A DNA stretch of 5,261 nucleotides from Chloroflexota bacterium (GTDB lineage: Bacteria > Chloroflexota > Dehalococcoidia > SHYM01): assembly GCA_016199375.1 (NCBI GenBank), contig JACQGV010000070.1:1-5261 (forward strand). The letters run 5' to 3'. The notes under the pieces were generated by a model. That model ran no database searches. It was not told where the DNA came from and saw nothing but the letters and a program-made list of their open reading frames with translations. The translations under genes and the position numbers were made by a program. Shown here piece by piece: positions 1-4,897 of the stretch; the stretch's first letter is position 1, and every line of letters starts with the position of its first letter.

Positions 1-815
1 CGGTTGCAGCGGGCGCAGAAGTGCTCCTCGCTGACGGGGCTGATGAAGCCGATGCTCCCCGCCGCGCCGGGGACACGGAAGTAGCGGGCGGGCCCGTTGC
101 CCGGCAGCTCAGCTGACTCCAGCGGCCCGTAGGCCGCCTCGATGCGCGCCCGGAGCTCGTCCGTGGGGAGGTAGGCCCCATCAAGCCCGCCGCCGTGGCA
201 GTCCTGGTTCTGCTCCTCAGGGAAGGGCATCAGCTCAATGAAGCGCACGTGCCAGCCCTCCGCCACGGTGAGGCGGGCGAAGTCCAGGGCCTCGTCGTCG
301 TTGACGCCCCGCATGGAGACCACGTTGATCTTGACCGGCTCCAGGCCCACGGCCCTGGCCGCTTCGATGCCAGCGAGCACGTCCTGCCAGGTGCCGGTGC
401 CCCGGGCGAGGCGGTCGAACCGCTCCGGCTTGAGGGTGTCCAGGCTGACGTTTATGCGGTCCAGCCCGGCATCCTTCAGCTCGCGGGCGTAGCGGGCCAG
501 CAGGACGCCGTTGCTGGTCATGGTGATCTCTTCGATGCCAGGGGCACTGCGCAGGGAGCGGATGAGCGCCGGGAGCTCGCGGCGCACCAGGGGCTCTCCG
601 CCGGTGACCTTCAGCCGGGACACGCCTAGGCCGGCGGCCACCCGCACGACGCGGGCGATCTCCTCGAAGGTGAGGACCTGGCTGCGGGGAAGGAAGCCGC
701 TGAAGGTTGTCGGCATGCAGTAGACGCAGCGGAAGTTGCAGCGGTCGGTCACGGAGATACGCAGGTACTTGTGCACCCGCTGGAACCGGTCCTGCAAGAC
801 CGGCAGAATGACCAT
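1..815 (-). CDS. moaA: GTP 3',8-cyclase MoaA (radical SAM), C-terminus beyond window
   Basis: MoaA catalyses the first step of molybdenum cofactor synthesis, the radical-SAM rearrangement of GTP to 3',8-cyclo-GTP, which MoaC then converts to cPMP. The reading frame is open from ATG at 815 to the window edge (271 full codons of an expected 320-340). Near the N-terminus is the radical-SAM cluster motif C26-x3-C30-x2-C33 (CNFRCVYC), followed by the SAM-binding GGEP at residues 72-75. Family hallmarks later on are VRFIELMP, GPARYFRVPGAAG and GFISPVSEEHFCARCN. The last of these supplies C267 and C270, two of the three ligands of the second, GTP-binding [4Fe-4S] cluster; the third ligand and the C-terminal GG tail lie outside. 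The start lies 2 nt after the rdgB stop (TGA-CC-ATG), so translation is probably coupled; a purine-rich GGAGGGGGTG lies upstream inside rdgB. There are no internal stops or frameshifts. The identification is secure. Confidence 0.97.
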   Translation of the reverse strand, partial: MVILPVLQDRFQRVHKYLRISVTDRCNFRCVYCMPTTFSGFLPRSQVLTFEEIARVVRVAAGLGVSRLKVTGGEPLVRRELPALIRSLRSAPGIEEITMTSNGVLLARYARELKDAGLDRINVSLDTLKPERFDRLARGTGTWQDVLAGIEAARAVGLEPVKINVVSMRGVNDDEALDFARLTVAEGWHVRFIELMPFPEEQNQDCHGGGLDGAYLPTDELRARIEAAYGPLESAELPGNGPARYFRVPGAAGSIGFISPVSEEHFCARCN

Positions 816-817
816 GG

Positions 818-1432
818 TCACGCCCGCACCCCCTCCGCCCACAGCTCTATGACCTGCCGCGCCTTCAAGGCGGCCCGGCCCCGGTGACTATACAGGTTCT
901 TCAGGCCCGGCCGCAACTCTGCGAAGGTGGCCCCCAGCTCCGGAACATAAAAGATGGGATCGTAGCCGAAGCCTCCTGCGCCCCGCGGCTCGTGGGCGAT
1001 GAGGCCCTCCACGGCAGCCTCCCAGGCCACCACCTGGCCCTTGGGCGTGGCCAGGGCCATGGCGCAGCGAAAGCGGGCGCGCCGTTGCTCGCCCTCGCAG
1101 CCCCGCAGCCGCTCCAGGAGCATCTCGCAGCGCTGGGGGTAGCTCAGCTCCTCGCCGCCATAGCGGGCGGAGTACACCCCCGGCTCGCCCCCCAGGGCCT
1201 CGACCTCCAGGCCGGAGTCGTCGGCCAGGGCCAGGAGCCCGCTGGCCTGGGCGTAGCCCCTGGCCTTGAGGATGGCGTTCTCCTCGAAAGTGGCCCCTGT
1301 CTCCTGCACCTGGACGGGGCGCTTCAGCTTCACCTCGCCGGGGCTCACAACCCGATACGGCAGCCCCAGCAGGAGCTGGCGCAGCTCCTGGAGCTTGCCC
1401 AGGTTGGTGGTGCCGAGGAGCAGCTTGTCCAT
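818..1432 (-). CDS. rdgB: dITP/XTP pyrophosphatase (RdgB/Ham1 family)
   Basis: This is a cytoplasmic nucleotide-pool sanitising enzyme. The family hydrolyses dITP, ITP, XTP and N-hydroxylated purine triphosphates to monophosphate plus pyrophosphate, keeping non-canonical purines out of DNA and RNA. The 204-residue length is normal for the family. Visible hallmarks in order: the N-terminal T9-N10-x2-K13 with E16; E44-T-G-x-T-F-E-E-N-A with K56; the metal-binding and substrate segment A70-D-D-S-G74; G85-V-Y-S-A-R90; G154-F-G-Y-D-P-I-F161; and the C-terminal K178-N-L-Y-S-H-R-G185. The ATG at 1432 places T9/N10 at the usual distance from the start. No Shine-Dalgarno is seen, but a -10-like TATACT ends 6 nt before the ATG, suggesting a leaderless transcript. 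It is first in a unit with moaA and is divergent from the sigma-factor gene. Confidence 0.96.
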   Translation of the reverse strand: MDKLLLGTTNLGKLQELRQLLLGLPYRVVSPGEVKLKRPVQVQETGATFEENAILKARGYAQASGLLALADDSGLEVEALGGEPGVYSARYGGEELSYPQRCEMLLERLRGCEGEQRRARFRCAMALATPKGQVVAWEAAVEGLIAHEPRGAGGFGYDPIFYVPELGATFAELRPGLKNLYSHRGRAALKARQVIELWAEGVRA

Positions 1433-1438
1433 CCGCTA

Positions 1439-1444
1439 AGTATA
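1439..1444 (-). promoter_or_regulatory. Candidate -10 element for a leaderless rdgB-moaA transcript
   Basis: Reading the minus strand, TATACT is followed by six bases (TAGCGG) and then the rdgB ATG. That spacing puts transcription start at or next to the start codon, as in leaderless -10-only promoters known from Deinococcus and actinobacteria. No recognisable -35 lies 16-18 nt upstream (the sequence there is around TAGCCG), and no ribosome binding site precedes the ATG. The IS transposase start at 4853 has the same 6-nt spacing. Confidence 0.4.
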
Positions 1445-1573
1445 CGACTGGTGGAGCCACACGGCTATTGCGTCGGCGTCGGAGTGAGGCATCCAGTGCC
1501 AGGTGAAGTGAGTATTGCCTAGTGGGTTACTCTCGCATAAGTGATATGCTCGTGTGGGCCCAGCGCAGCCATC

Positions 1574-1579
1574 AGGTGA
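1574..1579 (+). promoter_or_regulatory. Shine-Dalgarno AGGTGA that selects the sigma-factor start at 1585
   Basis: AGGTGA lies 5 nt before GTG at 1585. The other in-frame starts, GTG 1522 and ATG 1546, have no purine-rich site at a suitable distance. They would also add an N-terminal tail not expected in ECF sigma factors. TATGCT at 1545-1550 overlaps the ATG and could be a -10 element, giving a leader of about 30 nt before GTG 1585, but no convincing -35 accompanies it. Confidence 0.55.
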
Positions 1580-1584
1580 AACGG

Positions 1585-2145
1585 GTGGGGTCACAGACTG
1601 GCGCCAGTGATGAAGCGCTCGTAGCATTGGTGGTAGAACGCGACCTCTCAGCGTTCACTTGCCTCTACGACCGCTACGCACCGGCGGTATATGCCTTCGC
1701 TGCCCACATGTTGGGTAAGAATCAGGCTGAAGAGGTGGTCCAGGACGTTTTCCTGCGCCTGTGGCAGAGGTCCCGTCAGTTCGACCAGCAACGTAGTAGC
1801 TTCCGTGCCTGGTTTATGGCGATCGCACGGCATCAGGTCTGGGACGAGCTGCGACGTAAGGACTTTCACCAGGGCTTGGTGGCGTCGGAGGCGGTTGACG
1901 CATTGCTGGCTGGAGAGGACCCCGCCACGCATGTGGTCGAGGAGGCCTGGCGGGACGAGCGCAGCAGGGCGGTGCTGGAGGCGCTCAAGGGCCTGCCGAC
2001 AGAGCAGCGTAGGGTGCTGGTGCTGGCATATTTCGGCGGGCTGAGCCAGTCGGCAATAGCCCACCACCTGGGTTGGCCTCTGGGAACAGTGAAGAAACGC
2101 ACGCGCCTGGGCCTGCAAAAGCTGCGGGCCTGGCTGGGCCGATAG
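1585..2145 (+). CDS. ECF RNA polymerase sigma factor (SigK/RskA-partnered type)
   Basis: This extracytoplasmic-function sigma-70 factor would direct RNA polymerase to a small stress or envelope regulon when freed from its anti-sigma factor. With the GTG start at 1585 it has 186 residues, a typical ECF length. The region 2 domain is at about 23-92: YDRYAPAVYAFA helix, the core-binding EEVVQDVFLRLW (49-60), and FRAWFMAIARHQVWDELRRK in the -10 recognition part. A short acidic linker follows. The region 4 domain is at about 134-183: LKGLPTEQRRVLVLAYFGGLS, then the helix-turn-helix IAHHLGWPLGTVKKRTRLGLQKLR that reads the -35. It lacks regions 1 and 3, as ECF factors do. The stop is 1 nt before the anti-sigma ATG (TAG-C-ATG), so the pair is co-transcribed and probably translationally coupled. 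A start at 1522 would give 207 residues. The subgroup is inferred from the RskA-type partner. Confidence 0.93.
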   Translation: MGSQTGASDEALVALVVERDLSAFTCLYDRYAPAVYAFAAHMLGKNQAEEVVQDVFLRLWQRSRQFDQQRSSFRAWFMAIARHQVWDELRRKDFHQGLVASEAVDALLAGEDPATHVVEEAWRDERSRAVLEALKGLPTEQRRVLVLAYFGGLSQSAIAHHLGWPLGTVKKRTRLGLQKLRAWLGR

Positions 2146-2146
2146 C

Positions 2147-2980
2147 ATGGAATGTAAGCGGGTTCGCAAACTGTTGGAGGCCTACGCTCTAGGCTCCCTC
2201 GAGCCTGGAGAGAGGGCCAAAGTCGAGCGGCATTTGGAGGGCTGCTCGGACTGCCGGCGGCTGGCGGATGAGTATGCTGAAGTGGTCGGGCTGCTGTCGC
2301 CGGCGCTGGCGGCGCGCTCGCCGGCGCAGCCTCCATCGGGATTGAAAGGGCGCCTGCTGCAGGCAGTGCAGAAAGCCCAGGAAGAGGGGACGCCGTCAGC
2401 AGAGCAACGCTCTCAGGCGCCTGTAGCACCCGGAGTTGATTACGGCCTAGGGCGTTCCTGGCGCCCGCCTAACTGGTGGCGGCCACGCCTGGTGGGCGCT
2501 CTGGCCTTGGCGGGCGCCCTGGCCTTGGCGTGGGCCTTATTCTGGGGCGTCAACTCCAGGGCAGCGCTTTCCCGCGAGCGTGTCCTGCGCCAGGAATTGG
2601 TTAACCTGGTGGGTCAACAGGAGACGGTGCTGGAGATAGTGGACTCCAATCAAACTGTTAAGCGGGTGCTCCGCGCCACCGAGAGCGGCTCGCCATCCTA
2701 TGGCAAGCTCTACAGCCGACCGGACCTGTCATATGTTGTGGTCATGACGGCTCGCTTGCCGTCGCCGCCAGCAGGCCAGATGTATCAGGTCTGGCTGACC
2801 AGTAGCGGCGAGACACGGCTGGCGGGGGCCCTTTCCGTAAATGCCCAGGGCTTCGGCCTGCTGGTATTTGAGGCCGCAGATAAGGGCCCATCTTACGATT
2901 CCGCCAAGGTCACGCTCCAGCCCGAGGCCAGCGCCGACCCGGCATTTCCGCCCGTCTTGTTTTGGTCTGCGGCCCGCTAG
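2147..2980 (+). CDS. Membrane zinc anti-sigma factor, RskA-type
   Basis: This is probably the inhibitor of the sigma factor encoded immediately upstream. The protein has 277 residues in three parts. Residues 1-54 form a zinc-binding anti-sigma domain, with C3 and H29-x3-C33-x2-C36 (HLEGCSDC) as the canonical ZAS ligands. A Pro/Gln/Ala-rich cytoplasmic linker and the tryptophan-rich WRPPNWWRPR precede a single membrane helix at about 115-135, LVGALALAGALALAWALFWGV. The extracytoplasmic part from about 140 to 277 matches the C-terminal RskA domain: YVVVMTARLPSPPAGQMYQVWL, GALSVNAQGFGLLVFEA, then SAKVTLQPE. By analogy with RskA, signal-dependent proteolysis at the membrane would release the sigma factor; no cleavage site can be read here. 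The ATG at 2147 is 1 nt after the sigma stop, with no separate promoter. The helix contains an 18-bp tandem duplication. Confidence 0.93.
   Translation: MECKRVRKLLEAYALGSLEPGERAKVERHLEGCSDCRRLADEYAEVVGLLSPALAARSPAQPPSGLKGRLLQAVQKAQEEGTPSAEQRSQAPVAPGVDYGLGRSWRPPNWWRPRLVGALALAGALALAWALFWGVNSRAALSRERVLRQELVNLVGQQETVLEIVDSNQTVKRVLRATESGSPSYGKLYSRPDLSYVVVMTARLPSPPAGQMYQVWLTSSGETRLAGALSVNAQGFGLLVFEAADKGPSYDSAKVTLQPEASADPAFPPVLFWSAAR
2495..2530 (+). repeat. 18-bp tandem duplication within the anti-sigma membrane helix
   Basis: Two adjacent 18-bp units, GGCGCTCTGGCCTTGGCG and GGCGCCCTGGCCTTGGCG, differ at one base and both encode Gly-Ala-Leu-Ala-Leu-Ala. The duplication is in frame and adds six hydrophobic residues to the membrane segment. 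The single mismatch is synonymous, consistent with an older slippage or duplication event, although Ala/Leu composition alone could produce some similarity. Confidence 0.75.
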
Positions 2981-2997
2981 TCTTCCGGGCCTGGGAT

Positions 2998-3072
2998 CCA
3001 GTCCCGACCTCCGCGAGTATTGCCCATAGAGCGCTACCGCCTTGTGGGCCACTTTTAGGACTGGCGGAGGTC
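2998..3072 (+). promoter_or_regulatory. Leader with two competing inverted repeats covering the lipoprotein ribosome binding site
   Basis: The 95-nt gap between the anti-sigma stop and the lipoprotein start contains GACCTCCGC (3006-3014), which is complementary to GCGGAGGTC (3064-3072). The latter contains the GGAGG Shine-Dalgarno at 3066-3070, 5 nt before ATG 3076. A second pair, CCAGTCC (2998-3004) with GGACTGG (3058-3064), shares base 3064 with the first and crosses it topologically, so the two cannot form together as simple hairpins. The arrangement could hide or expose the ribosome binding site, but this is read from base pairing only. No riboswitch class is recognised. Confidence 0.35.
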
Positions 3073-3075
3073 TGC

Positions 3076-4077
3076 ATGCGGCCTTTAGGTTCTGTTGGGC
3101 CGGAACGACGGTTGCCACGTAGGCACGCACTACTCAGCGGGCTTGGATTGGTGGCATTATTGGTAGCGAGTTGCACCGCGCCTACACCCGTTCCCACGGT
3201 AACACCTCGGCCTACAGCCACCGCGACCATTCTCCCTACGCCGACGCCGCTAGCTTTGGCAGCCTGCGGAGAGCCCTCTGCGGTGAGCACTATCGAGACC
3301 CCAGTACCCGTGACGCCTACGACGCCTCGTCCTACGCCGACGCCCGCCGCTTCGCCGACGTCACCGCCGCCGACGGCTACGCCACGGCCCGCGCCCCAGA
3401 CTGACAGGGTCGGTTTCCCCGAGGGCTATAAGACCGACTACAAACGGCTCTATGTCTTCGACCGCTTCGACGCCAAGAGCGTGAGCTACATAAGCGGTAA
3501 CGATGCGGCGGCCACGGTGAAGCCGGGCGAGCCCTTCCCCTACGGCAGCATTCTAGTGTTTGAGTCGTGGCGACCGAAGGAGGACGCAGCCGGGAACCTG
3601 CTGCCCGACGAGAATGGGCACCTGGTCCGGCAGGCCCTAAATGCTATCTTCGTCATGCGCAAGGAAAAGGGATATGGCGAGGCCTACCAGAACCGGCGGT
3701 CTGGGGAGTGGGAGTTCGTGGCCTATCGGCCTGACAAGAGCTATCAGACAGCGCCCCAGGGTTCCGCGGTCTGCTCCTCCTGTCATCTTGGGGGCGCCGG
3801 CCAGGGTAGGGACTTCGTCTTCCGGCCACAGCTCATCTTCGTCAAGGACCGCTATGCTCGCTCCGACGCCACGGGGGCGGGCGAGATCGGCCTCTCGCGC
3901 ATGGCCTTTGCTCCCAACACCTTTACCGTCAAGGCGGGCACGACGGTGAAGTGGGTCAACAGCAAGGTGGACGGGATAGACCATACTGTGACCGCCGCTG
4001 ACAACGCCTTCGACTCTGGTGTTCTCAAGCCAGGGGCCAGTTTCAGTTTCACCTTCAACGCGCCTGGGACATACTAG
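3076..4077 (+). CDS. Exported lipoprotein: Thr/Pro linker, cytochrome P460-like haem domain, cupredoxin domain truncated by IS
   Basis: The predicted exported redox protein has 333 encoded residues. The start ATG 3076 is fixed by GGCGGAGG 5 nt upstream and by the signal sequence that follows: basic RRLPRRH, hydrophobic core, lipobox V30-A-S-C33. Residues 34-108 are a Thr/Pro-rich spacer. Residues 110-260 resemble cytochrome P460 (FPEGYK, ISGNDAA, PGEPFPYGSILVFE, VMRKEKGYGE, GEWEFVAY) and contain the haem-c motif C233-SSC-H237 followed by RDFVFRP. P460 proteins oxidise hydroxylamine or bind NO; which of these applies here is unknown. Residues 272-333 start a plastocyanin-like cupredoxin fold (MAFAPNTFTVKAGTTVKWVN, then the likely copper ligand H303 in DHTV, then LKPGASFSFTFNAPGTY). 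It stops at TAG 4075-4077 within the CTAG at the IS boundary, so the Cys/His/Met loop is missing. The remainder lies at 4898-4954. It is probably co-transcribed with the sigma/anti-sigma pair. Confidence 0.85.
   Translation: MRPLGSVGPERRLPRRHALLSGLGLVALLVASCTAPTPVPTVTPRPTATATILPTPTPLALAACGEPSAVSTIETPVPVTPTTPRPTPTPAASPTSPPPTATPRPAPQTDRVGFPEGYKTDYKRLYVFDRFDAKSVSYISGNDAAATVKPGEPFPYGSILVFESWRPKEDAAGNLLPDENGHLVRQALNAIFVMRKEKGYGEAYQNRRSGEWEFVAYRPDKSYQTAPQGSAVCSSCHLGGAGQGRDFVFRPQLIFVKDRYARSDATGAGEIGLSRMAFAPNTFTVKAGTTVKWVNSKVDGIDHTVTAADNAFDSGVLKPGASFSFTFNAPGTY
3175..3399 (+). repeat. Low-complexity Thr/Pro linker region in the lipoprotein gene
   Basis: This stretch encodes residues 34-108, dominated by PTPxP, TPRPT and ATPRP runs. 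The 14-bp sequence CCTACGCCGACGCC occurs twice, at 3235-3248 and 3331-3344, with many partial copies. Such linkers tether an exported domain away from the lipid anchor. One cysteine (C64) sits inside the linker, which is unusual for a structureless spacer. Confidence 0.8.
4074..4077 (+). repeat. Left target-site copy CTAG of the IS
   Basis: CTAG here is repeated at 4894-4897, directly flanking the two inverted ends of the element. Because CTAG is palindromic, the duplication can be read as 4 bp (CTAG) or as 2 bp (TA). Both are compatible with IS5-family habits. Its last three bases form the stop codon that ends the truncated lipoprotein. Confidence 0.7.
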
Positions 4078-4089
4078 GTTCTGTTGACA
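4077..4089 (+). repeat. IS left terminal inverted repeat
   Basis: GGTTCTGTTGACA matches the right end perfectly in inverted orientation; beyond it the similarity decays (TTGTCA against ATTCTGA). It carries a TTGACA hexamer like the right end, but no suitable -10 follows 16-18 nt inward on the plus strand. Confidence 0.9.
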
Positions 4090-4092
4090 TTG

Positions 4093-4461
4093 TCATCGCA
4101 GCCATATGAGGGCGCTTATGAGATGAAGGAAACCCAGGTAGGTGCTGGCGAGCTTGTCGTAGCGGGAGAAGATGCGCCGGTAGTGCTTGATCTTGTTGAT
4201 GAAGCACTCCACCAGGTGGCGCTCCTTGTACAGATGGGCATCGTAGTCCCGGGGCGTCTTCCGGTGGGATCGGGGCGGGATCACGGGGACCGCGCCGCGC
4301 TGGCGGATCACCTGAACGAAGGCTTCGGCATCATAGCCCTTGTCAGCAATGACGTACCCCATGGGCCTGGACGGCAGCAGCGCCTCAGCCTGGGTGATGT
4401 CGTGGACTTGGCCTGCCGTGAGCCGGAGCTGAAGGGGGTTGCCCAGACCATCCACGCTCAT
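4093..4461 (-). CDS. IS427-type transposase, second frame (OrfB, catalytic C-terminal part)
   Basis: This is the C-terminal half of the DDE transposase. Counted from ATG 4461 it has 122 residues. It contains the second catalytic aspartate D40 in VIADKGYDAEAF and the glutamate E85 in the IS4/IS5 signature Y78-x2-R81-x3-E85-x6-K92, followed by RRIFSRYDKLASTYLGFLHL. The ATG overlaps the OrfA stop (ATGA), so re-initiation could produce a separate protein. However, family-like coding continues upstream of the ATG in this frame, reading KGGQGAQALGRSRGGF then SSKIH, back to the A4G6 run at 4517-4526. The functional transposase is therefore most likely a fusion of about 255 residues made by -1 frameshifting, and this ATG is probably internal to it. 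Confidence 0.88.
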   Translation of the reverse strand: MSVDGLGNPLQLRLTAGQVHDITQAEALLPSRPMGYVIADKGYDAEAFVQVIRQRGAVPVIPPRSHRKTPRDYDAHLYKERHLVECFINKIKHYRRIFSRYDKLASTYLGFLHLISALIWLR

Positions 4462-4859
4462 ATGGATCTTGCTGCTGAAGCCACCGCGGCTCCGACCCAG
4501 GGCCTGGGCCCCTTGGCCCCCCTTTTGCGCGGCGCACCTGCCGCACAGGGATGGGCCCGGACCAGGGTGCTGTCCACGAGGAGTTGCTCCATGTCGGGAT
4601 CATCGGCCAAGGCGTCATGCATCCGTTTCCAGATGCCCTTCTCACACCAGCGGAGGAAGCGTTTGTACACGCTATTCCACTTGCCGTACTGCTCCGGCAG
4701 CGCCCGCCACTGGGCGCCTGTCCGGGCCATCCACAGGATCCCTGCGAGAAAGCGCCGGCAGTCCTTCTCTTGCCCCACATACACACCTGTACAGGAGCGT
4801 AAGAAACCAACCACCCTGCTCCACTGGTCGGGGCGAAACTCTTCCGTCGTCATGTCCAC
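4458..4859 (-). CDS. IS427-type transposase, first frame (OrfA, N-terminal part)
   Basis: This is the N-terminal half of the transposase, 133 residues from GTG 4859 or 131 from ATG 4853; neither has a Shine-Dalgarno. It shows the N-terminal domain typical of IS5-family enzymes (DUF4096-like): QWSRVVGFL, ILWMARTGAQWRALPEQYG, KWNSVYKRFLRWCEKGIWKRM. It also contains the first catalytic aspartate D96 in LLVDSTLVRAH. After AAGAPRK the frame leaves the family pattern and reads an unrelated tail to TGA 4458, while the -1 frame carries the conserved GGQGAQALGRSRGGF. The unshifted product would lack two of the three catalytic residues and could act as a short regulatory or inhibitory form, as in other frameshifting IS elements. 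Confidence 0.88.
   Translation of the reverse strand: MDMTTEEFRPDQWSRVVGFLRSCTGVYVGQEKDCRRFLAGILWMARTGAQWRALPEQYGKWNSVYKRFLRWCEKGIWKRMHDALADDPDMEQLLVDSTLVRAHPCAAGAPRKRGAKGPRPWVGAAVASAARSI
4517..4526 (-). other. Probable -1 frameshift site (A4G6) joining the transposase frames
   Basis: On the minus strand, AAAAGGGGGG occurs exactly where family similarity moves from the OrfA frame to the OrfB frame. In the zero frame it reads AAA AGG GGG GCC. Slipping back one base on GGG gives GGC CAA GGG GCC CAG and yields RKRGGQGAQALGRS, matching the usual IS427 sequence around this point. It could work by ribosomal or transcriptional slippage. It is not a textbook X-XXY-YYZ heptamer. Confidence 0.6.
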
Positions 4860-4887
4860 AGTCTAAGACTGAGTTCAGAATTGTCAA
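4860..4887 (-). promoter_or_regulatory. Transposase promoter with its -35 inside the IS right end
   Basis: On the minus strand, TTGACA (4887-4882, a perfect -35 hexamer within the terminal repeat) is followed after 16 nt by TAGACT (4865-4860). Six bases then separate TAGACT from ATG 4853, and GTG 4859 abuts it. With no Shine-Dalgarno, the transcript would be leaderless or nearly so. Confidence 0.55.
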
Positions 4888-4894
4888 CAGAACC
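4882..4894 (-). repeat. IS right terminal inverted repeat
   Basis: TGTCAACAGAACC is the exact inverted complement of the left end and lies upstream of the transposase. It contains the -35 hexamer of the putative transposase promoter, so transposase binding to the end could repress its own transcription. Confidence 0.9.
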
Positions 4895-4897
4895 TAG
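4894..4897 (+). repeat. Right target-site copy CTAG of the IS
   Basis: This is the second copy of the CTAG found at 4074-4077. Joining the flanks through a single copy gives TAC-TAG-TAT in the lipoprotein frame. Confidence 0.7.

Larger units (their letters stand above)
4077..4894 (-). mobile_element. Complete IS5-family insertion sequence, IS427-like group
   Basis: The element is about 816-818 bp, depending on whether the target duplication is CTAG or TA. It is bounded by perfect 13-bp inverted ends, GGTTCTGTTGACA at 4077-4089 and its complement at 4882-4894. If the flanking target bases are included, the symmetry extends to 18 bp (4072-4089 against 4882-4899). The transposase occupies nearly the whole element on the minus strand, in two frames. 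Size, ends, CTAG target and the two-frame transposase fit the IS427 group. The copy looks intact: both ends, the promoter and all three catalytic acidic residues are present. It interrupts the lipoprotein gene in antisense orientation. Confidence 0.92.

Noticed and set aside
195..723. Plus-strand open frames opposite moaA
   Set aside because: They lie antisense to a clear MoaA coding frame, have no ribosome binding site and show compositionally biased sequence; they are shadows of GC-rich coding DNA.
884..1522. 212-codon plus-strand open frame and a 190-codon alternative minus-strand frame over rdgB
   Set aside because: Both overlap RdgB completely, and only the RdgB frame shows family motifs. 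The long shadows reflect high GC content.
1648..2429. Minus-strand frames opposite the sigma and anti-sigma genes
   Set aside because: They are antisense to well-supported domains, with no family similarity and no start signals.
2962..3075. Upstream in-frame extension of the lipoprotein from GTG 2962
   Set aside because: ATG 3076 has an excellent Shine-Dalgarno and is followed directly by a signal peptide with lipobox. The extension would bury the signal sequence and overlap the anti-sigma gene.
3175..3399. Short direct repeats resembling a repeat array
   Set aside because: They are codon-level echoes of the Thr/Pro linker in an open reading frame. There are no constant-length repeats and spacers, so this is not a CRISPR array.
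4084..4089. Promoter on the plus strand from TTGACA in the IS left end
   Set aside because: No acceptable -10 occurs 16-18 nt downstream, and no sense gene follows on that strand.
4084..4866. 260-codon plus-strand frame spanning the IS
   Set aside because: It is the exact antisense of both transposase frames. The minus strand holds the DDE signature, the promoter and the frameshift logic.
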